Assembly (NCBI RefSeq): GCF_026191725.2 | Contig: NZ_CP120863.1 | Location: 3,762,001-3,826,000, forward strand | DNA length: 64,000 nt | Direction of reading: 5' to 3' | DNA from: Roseibium porphyridii | GTDB lineage: Bacteria; Pseudomonadota; Alphaproteobacteria; Rhizobiales; Stappiaceae | Part shown: positions 25,790 to 34,741 of the stretch, one piece after another | How positions within the stretch are numbered: position 1 is the stretch's first letter | How the letters are laid out: the number at the start of each line of letters is the position of its first letter | Made by a program: the position numbers and the translations under genes | Notes under the pieces: generated by a model | What the model was told of the DNA's origin: nothing | The model's input: the letters and a program-made list of their open reading frames with translations, nothing else | The model's database searches: none

Positions 25790-26986
25790 ATGAACCGCCG
25801 TGCCAAATTCGCTTCAAAGCTCGCCCTTACTGCCCTGACCGGACTTTGCCTGACAACTGCACCAAGCCTTGCTCAGCAATGCGGCGGAGACTTTCGTCAG
25901 TTTCTGGCAGGGGTGAAGCAGGAAGCCGTCGCCAAGGGCCTGTCCGCCAACGCCGCGGACAAAACGCTGGCAGGTGCCCAGATCGACCGAAAGGTGCTTT
26001 CCCGAGATCGGGCGCAGGGCGTCTTCAAGATGACATTTCTGGATTTTTCCAAGAGAGTTATCTCCGGCTACCGCATGAAAAATGGCGCGGCCAATATGAA
26101 GAAATACGCCGCCATTTTTCAGCGCACCGAGCAAGAATATGGCGTTCCGGCACCCGTCATCACTGCGTTCTGGGCGCTGGAGACCGATTTCGGGGCAGTC
26201 CAGGGCGACTTCAACACAGTCAATGCACTCGCAACACTTGCCCATGACTGCCGGCGGCCCGAGCTCTTTCGGCCGCAACTCATCGCTGCCATCGAAATGG
26301 TCCAGCACGGGGACCTTGACCCACAGCGCACAACGGGTGCCTGGGCAGGCGAAATCGGCATGGTCCAGATGTTGCCCGAAGACATCATCAAGTTCGGCAA
26401 GGACGGAAACGGCGACGGCCATGTCCGCCTGAAGCAGAGTGCCGAAGACGCAATCCTGACAGCAGGTGCGTTCATTCAAAATCTTGGCTGGCGACGCGGC
26501 GAACCCTGGCTTCAGGAAGTGGCTGTGCCGCAGAACCTCAACTGGGCCGAGACCGGGCTTGGAAAAACCAAGACCGGTGCGCAATGGGCGGCACTTGGGG
26601 TCCAGCCCCGCTGGGGTCAGATCTCCGGCAACCTGCCGGCTTCACTCTTGCTGCCACAGGGCCGCAAGGGTCCGGCATTTCTCGCCTATCCGAACTACAA
26701 CATTTACCTGGAATGGAACCAGTCCTTCATCTACACGACAACGGCGGCCTATTTCGCGACACGGCTTGCCGGTGCCCCGCGTTATACCCCGGGCAATCCT
26801 GATCCAGGCCTGAATGATGCTCAGATGAAACAGCTGCAAACCAAGCTTCAGAGCATGGGATTCAATGTCGGCAAAATCGACGGTATTCTTGGAGCTGGAA
26901 CTCGTGCGGCCGTCCAGGCAGTTCAGGAACGACTTGGCATGCCAGCAGATGCCTGGCCCACCCCTGCATTGCTCAATCGACTTTGA
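25790..26986 (+). CDS. Lytic murein transglycosylase with peptidoglycan-binding domain
   Basis: A 398-residue exported enzyme that cleaves the MurNAc-GlcNAc bond of peptidoglycan to form 1,6-anhydro ends. Signal peptide up to about SLAQQ (residue 30). The catalytic domain is of the MltB/SLT_2 type: the acid/base Glu is in AFWALETDFG, followed by NTVNALATLAHD, GAWAGEIGMVQMLPEDI and YPNYNIYLEWNQS. The last ~60 residues are a PG_binding_1 domain (LQTKLQSMGFNVGKIDGILGAGTRAAVQAVQ). The ATG at 25790 has AGGA upstream; the frame extends nine codons further without support. Confidence 0.93.
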   Translation: MNRRAKFASKLALTALTGLCLTTAPSLAQQCGGDFRQFLAGVKQEAVAKGLSANAADKTLAGAQIDRKVLSRDRAQGVFKMTFLDFSKRVISGYRMKNGAANMKKYAAIFQRTEQEYGVPAPVITAFWALETDFGAVQGDFNTVNALATLAHDCRRPELFRPQLIAAIEMVQHGDLDPQRTTGAWAGEIGMVQMLPEDIIKFGKDGNGDGHVRLKQSAEDAILTAGAFIQNLGWRRGEPWLQEVAVPQNLNWAETGLGKTKTGAQWAALGVQPRWGQISGNLPASLLLPQGRKGPAFLAYPNYNIYLEWNQSFIYTTTAAYFATRLAGAPRYTPGNPDPGLNDAQMKQLQTKLQSMGFNVGKIDGILGAGTRAAVQAVQERLGMPADAWPTPALLNRL

Positions 26987-27116
26987 CGCAGGCGCATTTG
27001 AAACGGCGCGAGCGACGCGTTTAGAGAAACGGTAGTTCGGTCACCCAGCGAATTGGAAGATTGGAACCGCATCGCCAGCTGCTATGATGTGCCATATTCG
27101 TTGAAATGGCAGGACT

Positions 27117-27833
27117 GTGTTTGAGCATGGGTTCCGAAATTCTGACGGTAGCCGCACGGCCAAACCCGGACCTGGGAAAGCCCTGCTTGTTCTTGAGCTT
27201 CTGGTAATTGTTGCCGGTCCGATTGCCCTTACCGGTCTGAGCGCTCAATTGCTCCGGTTCTCGACGATCTTCCTAGTCGCCGGTTACTGCTTTTGGCGCT
27301 TAAAGGCCAATGGCGTCGAGATGATCTATCTCGCAATCAATTGGGAAGGCTGCACCCGAGCGTTGCCTGGCCTTCTTGCCAGATGGCTCCTGGGCACTGG
27401 AGCGATTGCGCTTATCGTTCTTCTGGTCAGTCCGGACAGGCTCTTTTGCATTCCACGCGCAGACCCTCTTGCAATGGCAGCGATCGTGGTCTTTTACGGG
27501 CTTGTTTCTGTTCTGCCGCAGGAAATTGCCTTCCGGGCGTATGTTTCCTGGCGGATGGACACTTTCAATGTTCCCTATGTGCCAGCACTGTTGGTCTCTG
27601 CCACGCTTTTCGGATGGGTACACATCATCTTCGGCACCTGGCTATCGGTCTTTCTTGCCGCTGTCGCTGGTCTTTCCTTTTATCGCACATACAGGAAATA
27701 CAGATCTCTCGCGGCCGTGTGGTTGGAACACACACTGATCGGCGTTTCGGTGTTTGCGATCGGGCTCGATAACTACTTCTATCTTGGTCCAACTTCGCCC
27801 GCGCTCGCCATCACTTGCGGCGTCGCGACGTAG
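27117..27833 (+). CDS. CPBP family intramembrane protein, Gln-Glu variant
   Basis: A 238-residue membrane protein with about six to seven helices. CPBP (Abi/CaaX-type) protease motifs are recognisable but variant: LPQEIAFRAY replaces the usual Glu-Glu-x-x-x-Arg with Gln-Glu, FGWVH supplies the Phe-x3-His pair, and the third motif reads EHTLIG instead of His-x3-Asn/Asp. A subgroup with this QE form exists, so it may still be an active protease or may have another role. The GTG start at 27117 has AGGA very close by, so the start is uncertain. Confidence 0.75.
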   Translation: MFEHGFRNSDGSRTAKPGPGKALLVLELLVIVAGPIALTGLSAQLLRFSTIFLVAGYCFWRLKANGVEMIYLAINWEGCTRALPGLLARWLLGTGAIALIVLLVSPDRLFCIPRADPLAMAAIVVFYGLVSVLPQEIAFRAYVSWRMDTFNVPYVPALLVSATLFGWVHIIFGTWLSVFLAAVAGLSFYRTYRKYRSLAAVWLEHTLIGVSVFAIGLDNYFYLGPTSPALAITCGVAT

Positions 27834-27853
27834 CGGCTATCAGCCTCGAAAGC

Positions 27854-28423
27854 TCACTCGACCTTGACCCCGTTAGAACCGGGCGCGGCCTCATCAACCG
27901 TCGCTTTGCCATCATCGCCCAACAGAAAGACAGCCAGGATCTTGGCAGGAACGCTTCCTGTGTTTTCACCGCGATGGGTTACATTCATCGCTTCGAGAAT
28001 ACCCTCACCTTCCCGATAGACCTTCTTGCCGATTTCCTCGTAGGTCACCGTTACTTCGCCTTCCAGAATATAAGCGAACAAAGGCGCGTGGTGCTGATGC
28101 CAACCAGTTACCTCACCCGGTTCCATGGTGACGATCAAAGCCTTCACCGATGGATTGTCCTGCGGAAAAGTAACCTTCTCGCCTGCAACCGTCAGATCGC
28201 CGGAAAACACTTCCTGGACTTTTTCATAAGGCGTCTTGGCGGCACTTTCGGCCTCGATCGCGGCCTTGGAGCCGGGCTTTGCCAGAGGTTGCGACGGAGC
28301 CGGTTTTCCGTCCGGCGTAATGGATTTGTCAGCAGCAACAACCGGATTTGCAACAAGTGCCAGCGTCAAACATAAACATGCCGGCAATCCCAGCAGCGAC
28401 TTCACGGTGATGTTCACTTTCAC
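27854..28423 (-). CDS. Secreted cupin domain protein
   Basis: A 189-residue protein with a signal peptide (cleavage near VVAA-DK, residue 31), a ~35-residue Lys/Pro/Ala linker, and a single cupin barrel with motif 1 GEVTGWHQHHAPLFAYILEGE (metal-binding His residues) and motif 2 around EAMNVTHRGENTG. It probably binds a metal in the periplasm; ligand or substrate unknown. The start is a GTG; a second in-frame GTG two codons later is better spaced from GGAGAG. It lies 17 bp after the UPF0173 hydrolase gene and is likely cotranscribed with it. Confidence 0.82.
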   Translation of the reverse strand: MKVNITVKSLLGLPACLCLTLALVANPVVAADKSITPDGKPAPSQPLAKPGSKAAIEAESAAKTPYEKVQEVFSGDLTVAGEKVTFPQDNPSVKALIVTMEPGEVTGWHQHHAPLFAYILEGEVTVTYEEIGKKVYREGEGILEAMNVTHRGENTGSVPAKILAVFLLGDDGKATVDEAAPGSNGVKVE

Positions 28424-28440
28424 TTCTCTCCAAATACCGG

Positions 28441-29145
28441 TTAGAGGCTTATCCCGGAACCGGGCTCCATGCTTTTTACTTTGCCTGAGTCGGCCCCGAG
28501 AGCCGAAACAAATGTCTCTGCCGTCTGATCAATAATCGGAAAGGTGCCATAGTGGCACGGGACGATAGCATCGAAATCAAAGAACCTCTGGCAAGCCATT
28601 GCGGCCACCTTGCCGCCCATGGTGAACCGGTCACCAATCGGCACGAGCCCGATCTTCGGCTGATAAATTTCGTTAATCAGTGCCATGTCGGAAAAAATAT
28701 CCGTATCGCCCATATGATAGAGAACCGGTTCATTTGGCGCATCGATAATCACGCCATGCGGATTTCCAAGATAGATCGCTTCACCGTCACCTTGTTTGGA
28801 TGAGGAATGCAAAGCCGATGTCAACGCAACTTTGAATTCGCCGGTATCCACCAATCCACCACTGTTCATCGGGTTGATGTTCTCGACGCCTTGTCGACCG
28901 GCCCACATGCAAATCTCGAAGTTTGTGGTCAGCAGCGCACCGGTCTTCTTCAGGATCGCGACTGCATCTCCAATATGATCGTCGTGACCGTGGGTCAGAA
29001 TAACGTGGTTCACGCCCTCACAAACCTGATCAATCGCGAGCGTTTCCGGAAACGAAGGATTTCCTGTCAGGAACGGGTCGATGAGGATGGACGCATCACC
29101 GACTTCGACCTTGAATGCGGAATGGCCGTACCACGTCAATTTCAT
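28441..29145 (-). CDS. Metal-dependent hydrolase, UPF0173 family (metallo-beta-lactamase fold)
   Basis: A 234-residue protein beginning MKLTWYGHSAFKVE, the family hallmark. Metal ligands are visible in THGHDDH (HxHxDH), the later ALHSSS and HMGDTDIF segments, and the C-terminal PCHYGTFP. Cytoplasmic, expected to hydrolyse an ester or lactone, but no substrate is established for this family. The ATG at 29145 has GAGG at good spacing; the 12-codon extension upstream is not conserved. Followed closely by the cupin gene. Confidence 0.93.
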   Translation of the reverse strand: MKLTWYGHSAFKVEVGDASILIDPFLTGNPSFPETLAIDQVCEGVNHVILTHGHDDHIGDAVAILKKTGALLTTNFEICMWAGRQGVENINPMNSGGLVDTGEFKVALTSALHSSSKQGDGEAIYLGNPHGVIIDAPNEPVLYHMGDTDIFSDMALINEIYQPKIGLVPIGDRFTMGGKVAAMACQRFFDFDAIVPCHYGTFPIIDQTAETFVSALGADSGKVKSMEPGSGISL

Positions 29146-29404
29146 CTGCGCCGCCTCTTTGTCTGCTCGTTTTCCGGGCACTCTGCTTGAGTGCCGCGCG
29201 TGGTCATCACGCCCCTATGAAACTTCTTTTGGCGTGATTGCACAATGTCCGGCCAACGGAATTTGAGCGCCTGTTGCGCAATGGAACCACTCGAATTTGA
29301 CCTGAATTAGATGACCAGACGCAATGGTGGTCCCAGCCAAGCTTTCAGCTTTGCGGACCCTTTTCACGCTGGATCAGAGGCACCTGTCCTGTTAAAGGCT
29401 CCGC

Positions 29405-29890
29405 ATGGCAAATGATCCCGCGCTTTCACTTGAAGATTTTGTGTCCACTCTTCCTGCAAACACCAGGTTGATTGGCCTCGATCTCGGCACCAAGACAATT
29501 GGTCTTGCACTTTCTGACCTTGGCCGCGGCATAGCTACGCCAATGGAGACAATAAAGCGCAAAAAATTCACCATTGATGCGGAGCATCTGCTGAGCTTGT
29601 GTGCCAGTCAGAATGTCGCTGGCATCGTCCTCGGTCTTCCTCTGAACATGGATGGCAGCGAAGGCCCGCGTGCGCAAGCGACGAGAGCGTTTGCGCGCAA
29701 TCTGTCGCAGAAAACCGACTTGCCGATAACTTATTGGGACGAACGCCTCTCTACCGCTGCCGTGACACGGACACTTCTGGAAGCCGATTCCAGTCGCGCA
29801 AAAAGAGCAGAGGCAGTCGACAAAATGGCCGCAGCTTTCATTCTTCAGGGATTTCTGGACCGACTGGGGTTTATGGGATTAGATAGCTGA
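29405..29890 (+). CDS. ruvX: Putative pre-16S rRNA nuclease / Holliday junction resolvase-like (YqgF)
   Basis: A 161-residue protein with the RNase H-like fold: [16 protein letters not shown] (first catalytic Asp), [18 protein letters not shown], and [15 protein letters not shown] with the later [15 protein letters not shown]. YqgF/RuvX is thought to process the 5' end of 16S rRNA. About 20 extra residues at the N-terminus precede the conserved domain, which is common in alphaproteobacteria. It comes before the pyr genes, an arrangement I recall from related genomes. Confidence 0.93.
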   Translation: MANDPALSLEDFVSTLPANTRLIGLDLGTKTIGLALSDLGRGIATPMETIKRKKFTIDAEHLLSLCASQNVAGIVLGLPLNMDGSEGPRAQATRAFARNLSQKTDLPITYWDERLSTAAVTRTLLEADSSRAKRAEAVDKMAAAFILQGFLDRLGFMGLDS

Positions 29891-29968
29891 CAACCTGCCC
29901 TGCCGTTTGTTGAATAGCTTTCCCGCTATTGAGCGAGCCGGGCGTATCCAATTCGCGACCATCACAAT

Positions 29969-30895
29969 ATGCTGACGACCCTTGCCGCGCTGACGCCGGT
30001 TATTCTTGTTATTGCCTCTGGCTACCTTCTTGCACGCATTGGCCTGATTACGGGTGAACAATGGCGCGGCGTTGAAAAGCTCGCCTTTTATGCGCTCTTT
30101 CCAGCCGTTCTCTTCCGGACAATTTCACAGGCAGACTTTTCCAGCTTTCCGACATTGGATCTCGGCCTTGCTCTGCTTGTCGCAATTCTTGTCATGGCCG
30201 GTATTTTGTTGCTGCTTCAACCGGTTATCGAACGCATCTGGGGCATAGCCGCGACCCGCTTCACCTCCATCTTTCAAGGCACGCTGCGATGGAACGTCAT
30301 GATAGCGCTCGCGATCGCAGACAATATCCTGGGAGACACAGGCCTTGCGCTGATGGCCGTTGCAATGGTGTTCATGATCCTGCCATTGAACATCATGAGC
30401 ATTATAGTGCTGTCCCGCTATGCAAGCGGTCCTGCTCCGAGCGCTGCCAAGGTCCTCAAGGATCTCTATTCAAATCCGTTCATCATTTCTATCGCTGCCG
30501 GTATTGTCTTTAACATCAGCGGATTGACCCTTCCCTTCGTAATCAACGACACGCTTGAAATCTTCTCAAGAGCTGCGTTGCCGATCGGTATAATCTGTGT
30601 CGGTGCCGGTCTCGATCTGAGTTCACTGAGAAGACCCGGTCCGGCCCTGACCATGGGAACATTTCTGAGACCTGTCCTGATGCCATTCCTTGGCTTTGGT
30701 TTTGCCATGTTGTTCGGTGTTTCCGGTCCGGCGATGGTTGTTGTCATCATTGCCTGTTCCGTGCCATGCGCGAGCAATTCCTATCTATTGGCCAAGCAAC
30801 TTGGCGGCGATGCCAAACTCATGGCGGAAATCATCACACTGCAGACATTGGCCGCCACCGTGACTATTCCCATCGCCTTGCTGATCTTCACGTGA
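29969..30895 (+). CDS. AEC family auxin-efflux-carrier-like transporter
   Basis: A 308-residue membrane protein with about ten helices in the AEC/bile-acid-sodium fold: LTTLAALTPVILVIASGYLLARIGL at the start, then FYALFPAVLFRTI, RWNVMIALAIADNILGDTGLALMAV, and the C-terminal half with IGIICVGAGLDLSSLRRPGP and SVPCASNSYLLAKQLGGDAKLMAEIITLQT. Likely a carboxylate or amino-acid-type solute exporter or importer; substrate unknown. Confidence 0.9.
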   Translation: MLTTLAALTPVILVIASGYLLARIGLITGEQWRGVEKLAFYALFPAVLFRTISQADFSSFPTLDLGLALLVAILVMAGILLLLQPVIERIWGIAATRFTSIFQGTLRWNVMIALAIADNILGDTGLALMAVAMVFMILPLNIMSIIVLSRYASGPAPSAAKVLKDLYSNPFIISIAAGIVFNISGLTLPFVINDTLEIFSRAALPIGIICVGAGLDLSSLRRPGPALTMGTFLRPVLMPFLGFGFAMLFGVSGPAMVVVIIACSVPCASNSYLLAKQLGGDAKLMAEIITLQTLAATVTIPIALLIFT

Positions 30896-31014
30896 CGCTG
30901 CAGACAGGAATGCGCAACGCATTTAATATTTGTCCATTTGTTCAAATCCTTAGCTGACATGTGGACAGCGGGCACGATGCGAATTGTGTCTTGTACAGGA
31001 GAGCGATTCCCCAT

Positions 31015-31065
31015 ATAGGGATGGTCTCGATGACAGCGACAGATACCCATCGAGACCATCCCTAT
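31015..31065 (+). promoter_or_regulatory. Perfect 18-bp inverted repeat covering the pyrB ribosome-binding site and start codon
   Basis: Left arm ATAGGGATGGTCTCGATG (31015-31032) and right arm CATCGAGACCATCCCTAT (31048-31065) are exact reverse complements around a 15-nt loop. The left arm contains the likely Shine-Dalgarno (AGGGA) and ends with the likely pyrB ATG (31030-31032). As RNA it would fold into an 18-bp hairpin that hides the start of translation. As DNA it could be a protein operator. There is no T-run after it, so it is not an intrinsic terminator. Confidence 0.8.
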
Positions 31066-31986
31066 CCCCATCGTCACCTGCTGGGCATAGAGGGTCTTCA
31101 CCCGCACGAAATTCTGGGCCTTCTGGACAGAGCCGAGGAAGCTGTTGAAGTTTCCCGCCAGATCCACAAACGCAAGCATGTGCTGGCGGGACGAACCCAG
31201 ATCAATCTCTTCTTCGAGAACTCAACACGCACCCAAAGCTCCTTTGAGTTGGCCGGCAAGCGACTTGGGGCAGATGTCATGAACATGGCGGTGTCTCAAT
31301 CCTCGGTGAAGAAGGGCGAAACGCTGATCGACACGGCGGCCACGCTGAATGCGATGCATCCGGACCTGCTGGTTGTGCGCCATCATGCAGCTGGTGCCGT
31401 TCACTTGCTGGCCCGAAAGGTCGGCTGTTCAGTTGTCAATGCCGGAGACGGTCCGCATGAGCACCCGACACAAGCGCTTCTCGACGCTCTGACAATCCGG
31501 CGGCACAAAGGCAAAATTGCCCGGCTTACCGTGGCCATCTGCGGTGATATTGCCCACTCGCGTGTCGCCCGTTCGAACATCATCTTGCTGAATGCTCTCG
31601 GTGCTCGGGTCCGGGCAATCGCACCGTCGACCTTGCTGCCTTCGGGCATCGCCAAAATGGGTGTCGAGGTCTTCAACGACATGCGCGAGGGTCTCAAGGG
31701 AGCTGACATCGTCATGATGCTCCGTCTTCAGCGCGAACGCATGAACGGAGCCTTCATACCTTCCGTTCGCGAGTACTATCGCTACTACGGACTTGATGCG
31801 GAGAAGCTCGGCTTTGCGCGTGACGACGCACTGGTCATGCATCCCGGCCCGATGAACCGCGGCGTCGAAATAGACGCTTCCATTGCCGATGGTGCTCAAA
31901 GCCTGATCCGAGAACAGGTCGAAATGGGTGTGGCCGTGCGCATGGCCGTTCTGGAAGCACTCGCCGCCAACTTGCCGAACAACTGA
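31030..31986 (+). CDS. pyrB: Aspartate carbamoyltransferase catalytic subunit
   Basis: A 318-residue enzyme of de novo pyrimidine synthesis joining carbamoyl phosphate and aspartate. Signature motifs: [13 protein letters not shown] (carbamoyl phosphate site), [20 protein letters not shown], and the C-terminal [12 protein letters not shown] start at the ATG at 31030 because homologous proteins begin close to the [11 protein letters not shown] segment and AGGGA lies 8 nt upstream; ATG 31021 is an alternative. The first ten or so codons lie within an 18-bp inverted repeat. The downstream gene, 16 bp away, encodes a noncatalytic dihydroorotase-like partner. Confidence 0.96.
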   Translation: MTATDTHRDHPYPHRHLLGIEGLHPHEILGLLDRAEEAVEVSRQIHKRKHVLAGRTQINLFFENSTRTQSSFELAGKRLGADVMNMAVSQSSVKKGETLIDTAATLNAMHPDLLVVRHHAAGAVHLLARKVGCSVVNAGDGPHEHPTQALLDALTIRRHKGKIARLTVAICGDIAHSRVARSNIILLNALGARVRAIAPSTLLPSGIAKMGVEVFNDMREGLKGADIVMMLRLQRERMNGAFIPSVREYYRYYGLDAEKLGFARDDALVMHPGPMNRGVEIDASIADGAQSLIREQVEMGVAVRMAVLEALAANLPNN

Positions 31987-32002
31987 ACCGGGGACAGACA
32001 CC

Positions 32003-33304
32003 GTGGCACTCGACACACCAAAACCTCTGGTTCTTTCCAACGCCAGAGTGATCGACCCTGTACGGGATCTGGATGCACCGGGATCGGTCATCATTGCCGA
32101 TGGCACGATCCTGGCTGCCGGACCGGAAGCAGCCAACCAGGGAACGCCTTACGGGGCTGAGATCATCGATTGCAAGGGGGCGATTGCCTGCCCCGGCCTG
32201 ATTGACATGTGCGTCTCAGTGGGGGAACCAGGCGCTGAGCACCGTGAAACCCTGGCCAGCGCGTCACAGGCAGCCGCAGCAGGTGGCGTCACCACCATCT
32301 GCACCATGCCCGATACGGATCCGGTAATTGACGATCCGGCTCTGGTCGACTTCATCTTGAGGCGCGCCCGCGACACGGCAATTGTCAATGTGCATCCGCT
32401 TGCTGCCCTGACCAAAGGGCTCGCGGGCAAGGAAATGGCCGAAATCGGCCTGCTCAAGGAAGCAGGTGCCGTTGCTTTCACAAACGGGCACCTTTCCCTG
32501 AAAAATGCTCAGGTCATGCGACGCATCATGACCTATGCCCGCGATTTCGACGCTCTTGTTATCCATCACGCCGAAGATCCTGATCTTGCAGGAGGTGTCA
32601 TGAATGCCGGTCTCAACGCAAGCTGGAAAGGCCTATCAGGTGTCCCCCGTGAAGCGGAAATCATCATGCTGGAACGGGATTTACGCCTGGTCGGCATGTC
32701 GAAAGGCAAATACCATGCGAACCTGATCTCGACTTCCGACAGCGCTGATGTCATTCGGACAGGGAAAAAGCGGGGGTTGGACATAACGGCCGGCATTTCG
32801 ATCAACAACCTCACCCACAACGAGAACGACATCGGGGACTACAGGACCTTCTTCAAGATGTCCCCGCCTCTCAGAGATGAAGACGACCGGCAGGCGATGA
32901 TCGAAGCAGTTGCAGATGGAACCATCGACATCATCTGTTCAAATCACGATCCTCAGGACGTGGAAACGAAGCGCCATCCGTGGGCGGAAGCTGAAGACGG
33001 AGCCATTGGTCTGGAAACCCTGCTTGCGGCGGCATTGCGGCTCTATCATGCAGAACAGGTTGATCTGAAAACTCTTCTGAAGACCATGACCTGCCACCCT
33101 GCCGACAGACTGGGTCTTGAAACAGGACGGCTGACAAAAGGTGCTCCGGCGGATGTCACGGTTTTCGACCCGGAACGGCCATGGGTGCTGGAAAAGAACG
33201 CCATCAGATCCCGGTCCAAGAATTCGCCTTTTGAAGATGCAAGGTTCTCAGGCCGCGTTCTGACCACCGTCGTCGCGGGCAAAACAGTTTATCGCTACTC
33301 CTAG
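32003..33304 (+). CDS. pyrC: Dihydroorotase-like protein without metal ligands (noncatalytic PyrC homologue)
   Basis: A 433-residue amidohydrolase-fold protein clearly homologous to type I dihydroorotases, but the active site is gone: the HxH motif (normally DMHVHLREPG) reads DMCVSVGEPG; the PHH segment reads SINN; the catalytic-Asp motif (TDHAPH) reads SNHDPQ. This is the pattern of the inactive PyrC-like subunits (PyrC'/PyrX) that, in Pseudomonas, form a complex with aspartate carbamoyltransferase and are needed for its assembly. Its position directly after pyrB supports that role. A working dihydroorotase should be encoded elsewhere. GTG start with GGGGAC upstream. Confidence 0.92.
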   Translation: MALDTPKPLVLSNARVIDPVRDLDAPGSVIIADGTILAAGPEAANQGTPYGAEIIDCKGAIACPGLIDMCVSVGEPGAEHRETLASASQAAAAGGVTTICTMPDTDPVIDDPALVDFILRRARDTAIVNVHPLAALTKGLAGKEMAEIGLLKEAGAVAFTNGHLSLKNAQVMRRIMTYARDFDALVIHHAEDPDLAGGVMNAGLNASWKGLSGVPREAEIIMLERDLRLVGMSKGKYHANLISTSDSADVIRTGKKRGLDITAGISINNLTHNENDIGDYRTFFKMSPPLRDEDDRQAMIEAVADGTIDIICSNHDPQDVETKRHPWAEAEDGAIGLETLLAAALRLYHAEQVDLKTLLKTMTCHPADRLGLETGRLTKGAPADVTVFDPERPWVLEKNAIRSRSKNSPFEDARFSGRVLTTVVAGKTVYRYS

Positions 33305-33369
33305 ACTGATAGCCCCGAAAACACCGGCCCTCGCCATGCGCAAGGTTCCTCAGTTTCCAAGGCGCCTTG

Positions 33370-33397
33370 AGCGCACAAAGATGCGCTTTGCCTTTTC
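33370..33397 (+). terminator. Possible terminator after the pyr genes
   Basis: AGCGCA (33370-33375) and TGCGCT (33382-33387) can pair around a 6-nt loop, followed by TTGCCTTTT. The stem is short, so this is a weak call. Just before it lies the perfect 12-bp palindrome CAAGGCGCCTTG (33358-33369). The next gene is convergent. Confidence 0.4.
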
Positions 33398-33398
33398 C

Positions 33399-34478
33399 CT
33401 ATTCGGTTAAGGCCAATCGCTCGGCCACCCATGGGAATGCCGTTCTTTCCAGACGCTCCTCAACGAGCTCACGATGGTCTCCGTCATAGACATCCAGTCT
33501 GTGGGGAACCCGTTCTTTGCCCAGTTCTTGCGAAAATTCCAATGTCCCTGAAGGGATATGAAGAAACTGATCATCCAGCCCGACACTCATTCCCAAACCG
33601 CGAAGACCGCGAAGACTTTCGCGAGAACCTCTTATCTGACGCACAGGGAACTGATCCAGGTACCGGTCGAGGACCTCACCATCGAGTGCTATTTCACCGC
33701 GAACGATATCGAATGGAAAGTCCCCGTATATCGGAGCGGCATGAAGATCGGGACTGAAAGCTGTCACGATCCCCAAGAGAGCGATCGGATAAAAATCCCG
33801 ATCTTCCAGTAGCTTTCGAAGGTCTTCGGTGTTCTCAATTGCCGCCGCACGCCGCCAGGCATCGTTGCCGAAACTCAAATCTTCTTCGGGCACCAGGCAA
33901 CAAGGGCTGAGTGCCCAAACGACCGAAAAAACATCTGATCGCTTGATTGCCAGATTGAGCGCACCGTAGCCGCCCATCGAATGGCCCATGATGGCGCGAG
34001 CTGCGGTGTTTGCTACCGTGCGAAATTCCTTATCAACATAGGCAACCAGGTCATCTGCAATATAATCGGCCCAATTGCCGGTCACTGGTGAATTTCGGTA
34101 AAAGCCCCCACCATATCTGTTGCCGCCATTGGGCATTACGACAATCAGTTCAGGGATCTCGTCACTGGCGATCAGCCGGTCCAGGATCTTCGGGACGTCA
34201 AAATTTTCAACCCAGACGCCATAGTCATCAAATATGCCGTGCAGAAGATAGATGACCGGGTACCGGCTGTCCTTTGACAGGTCATAGCTGGGAGGCAGAT
34301 AAATCGCGATGTTCTGGACGCTGAGCGTCCCGACCAGATTGCCTTTCAAAGCGGGCGCAGGCACTTTAACTTCCAGCACGCGGCCATGATCTGGAAAAGC
34401 GGTCTGTGCCAATGCGAAATTGGGGCTCAGAATCAGGATGAGAGCCGAGATCATCCAACTGAAAATCGACTTTCGCAT
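33399..34478 (-). CDS. Secreted alpha/beta-hydrolase, esterase D/Fes type
   Basis: A 359-residue exported protein (signal peptide about 1-25, ending NFALAQ). The esterase fold shows PVIYLLHGIFDD (oxyanion strand), the nucleophile elbow GHSMGGYGALNLA and a late DGDHRELVEERL with the probable catalytic His; this resembles PF00756-type putative esterases (antigen 85/Fes/ESD). The substrate is unknown. The ATG at 34478 has AGGAGG 9 nt upstream and beats the in-frame start nine codons earlier. Convergent with the pyr pair. Confidence 0.85.
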   Translation of the reverse strand: MRKSIFSWMISALILILSPNFALAQTAFPDHGRVLEVKVPAPALKGNLVGTLSVQNIAIYLPPSYDLSKDSRYPVIYLLHGIFDDYGVWVENFDVPKILDRLIASDEIPELIVVMPNGGNRYGGGFYRNSPVTGNWADYIADDLVAYVDKEFRTVANTAARAIMGHSMGGYGALNLAIKRSDVFSVVWALSPCCLVPEEDLSFGNDAWRRAAAIENTEDLRKLLEDRDFYPIALLGIVTAFSPDLHAAPIYGDFPFDIVRGEIALDGEVLDRYLDQFPVRQIRGSRESLRGLRGLGMSVGLDDQFLHIPSGTLEFSQELGKERVPHRLDVYDGDHRELVEERLERTAFPWVAERLALTE

Positions 34479-34741
34479 CCTCACCAACCTCCTCGTGATT
34501 ATCATTGAGATCTAAGTGTGATTTTCTCCAACACAAGCGGTTGTCAGGGTCTCAGGTCTGCTGAACCGACCCAATCGAGGTGCTCTCAATCTGTTCTTTT
34601 ACCCTCTTCATCTGCCGTACTCATTGGCGGACACGCGTCCAGACCAGACTGCAATCAAGGCTCAGGATGTTCCAACGACCTGTTTGGCGCCACAATTCTC
34701 CAGGATCTTGTGGTCAACGACGAACCGGACTGGATAGCCCC

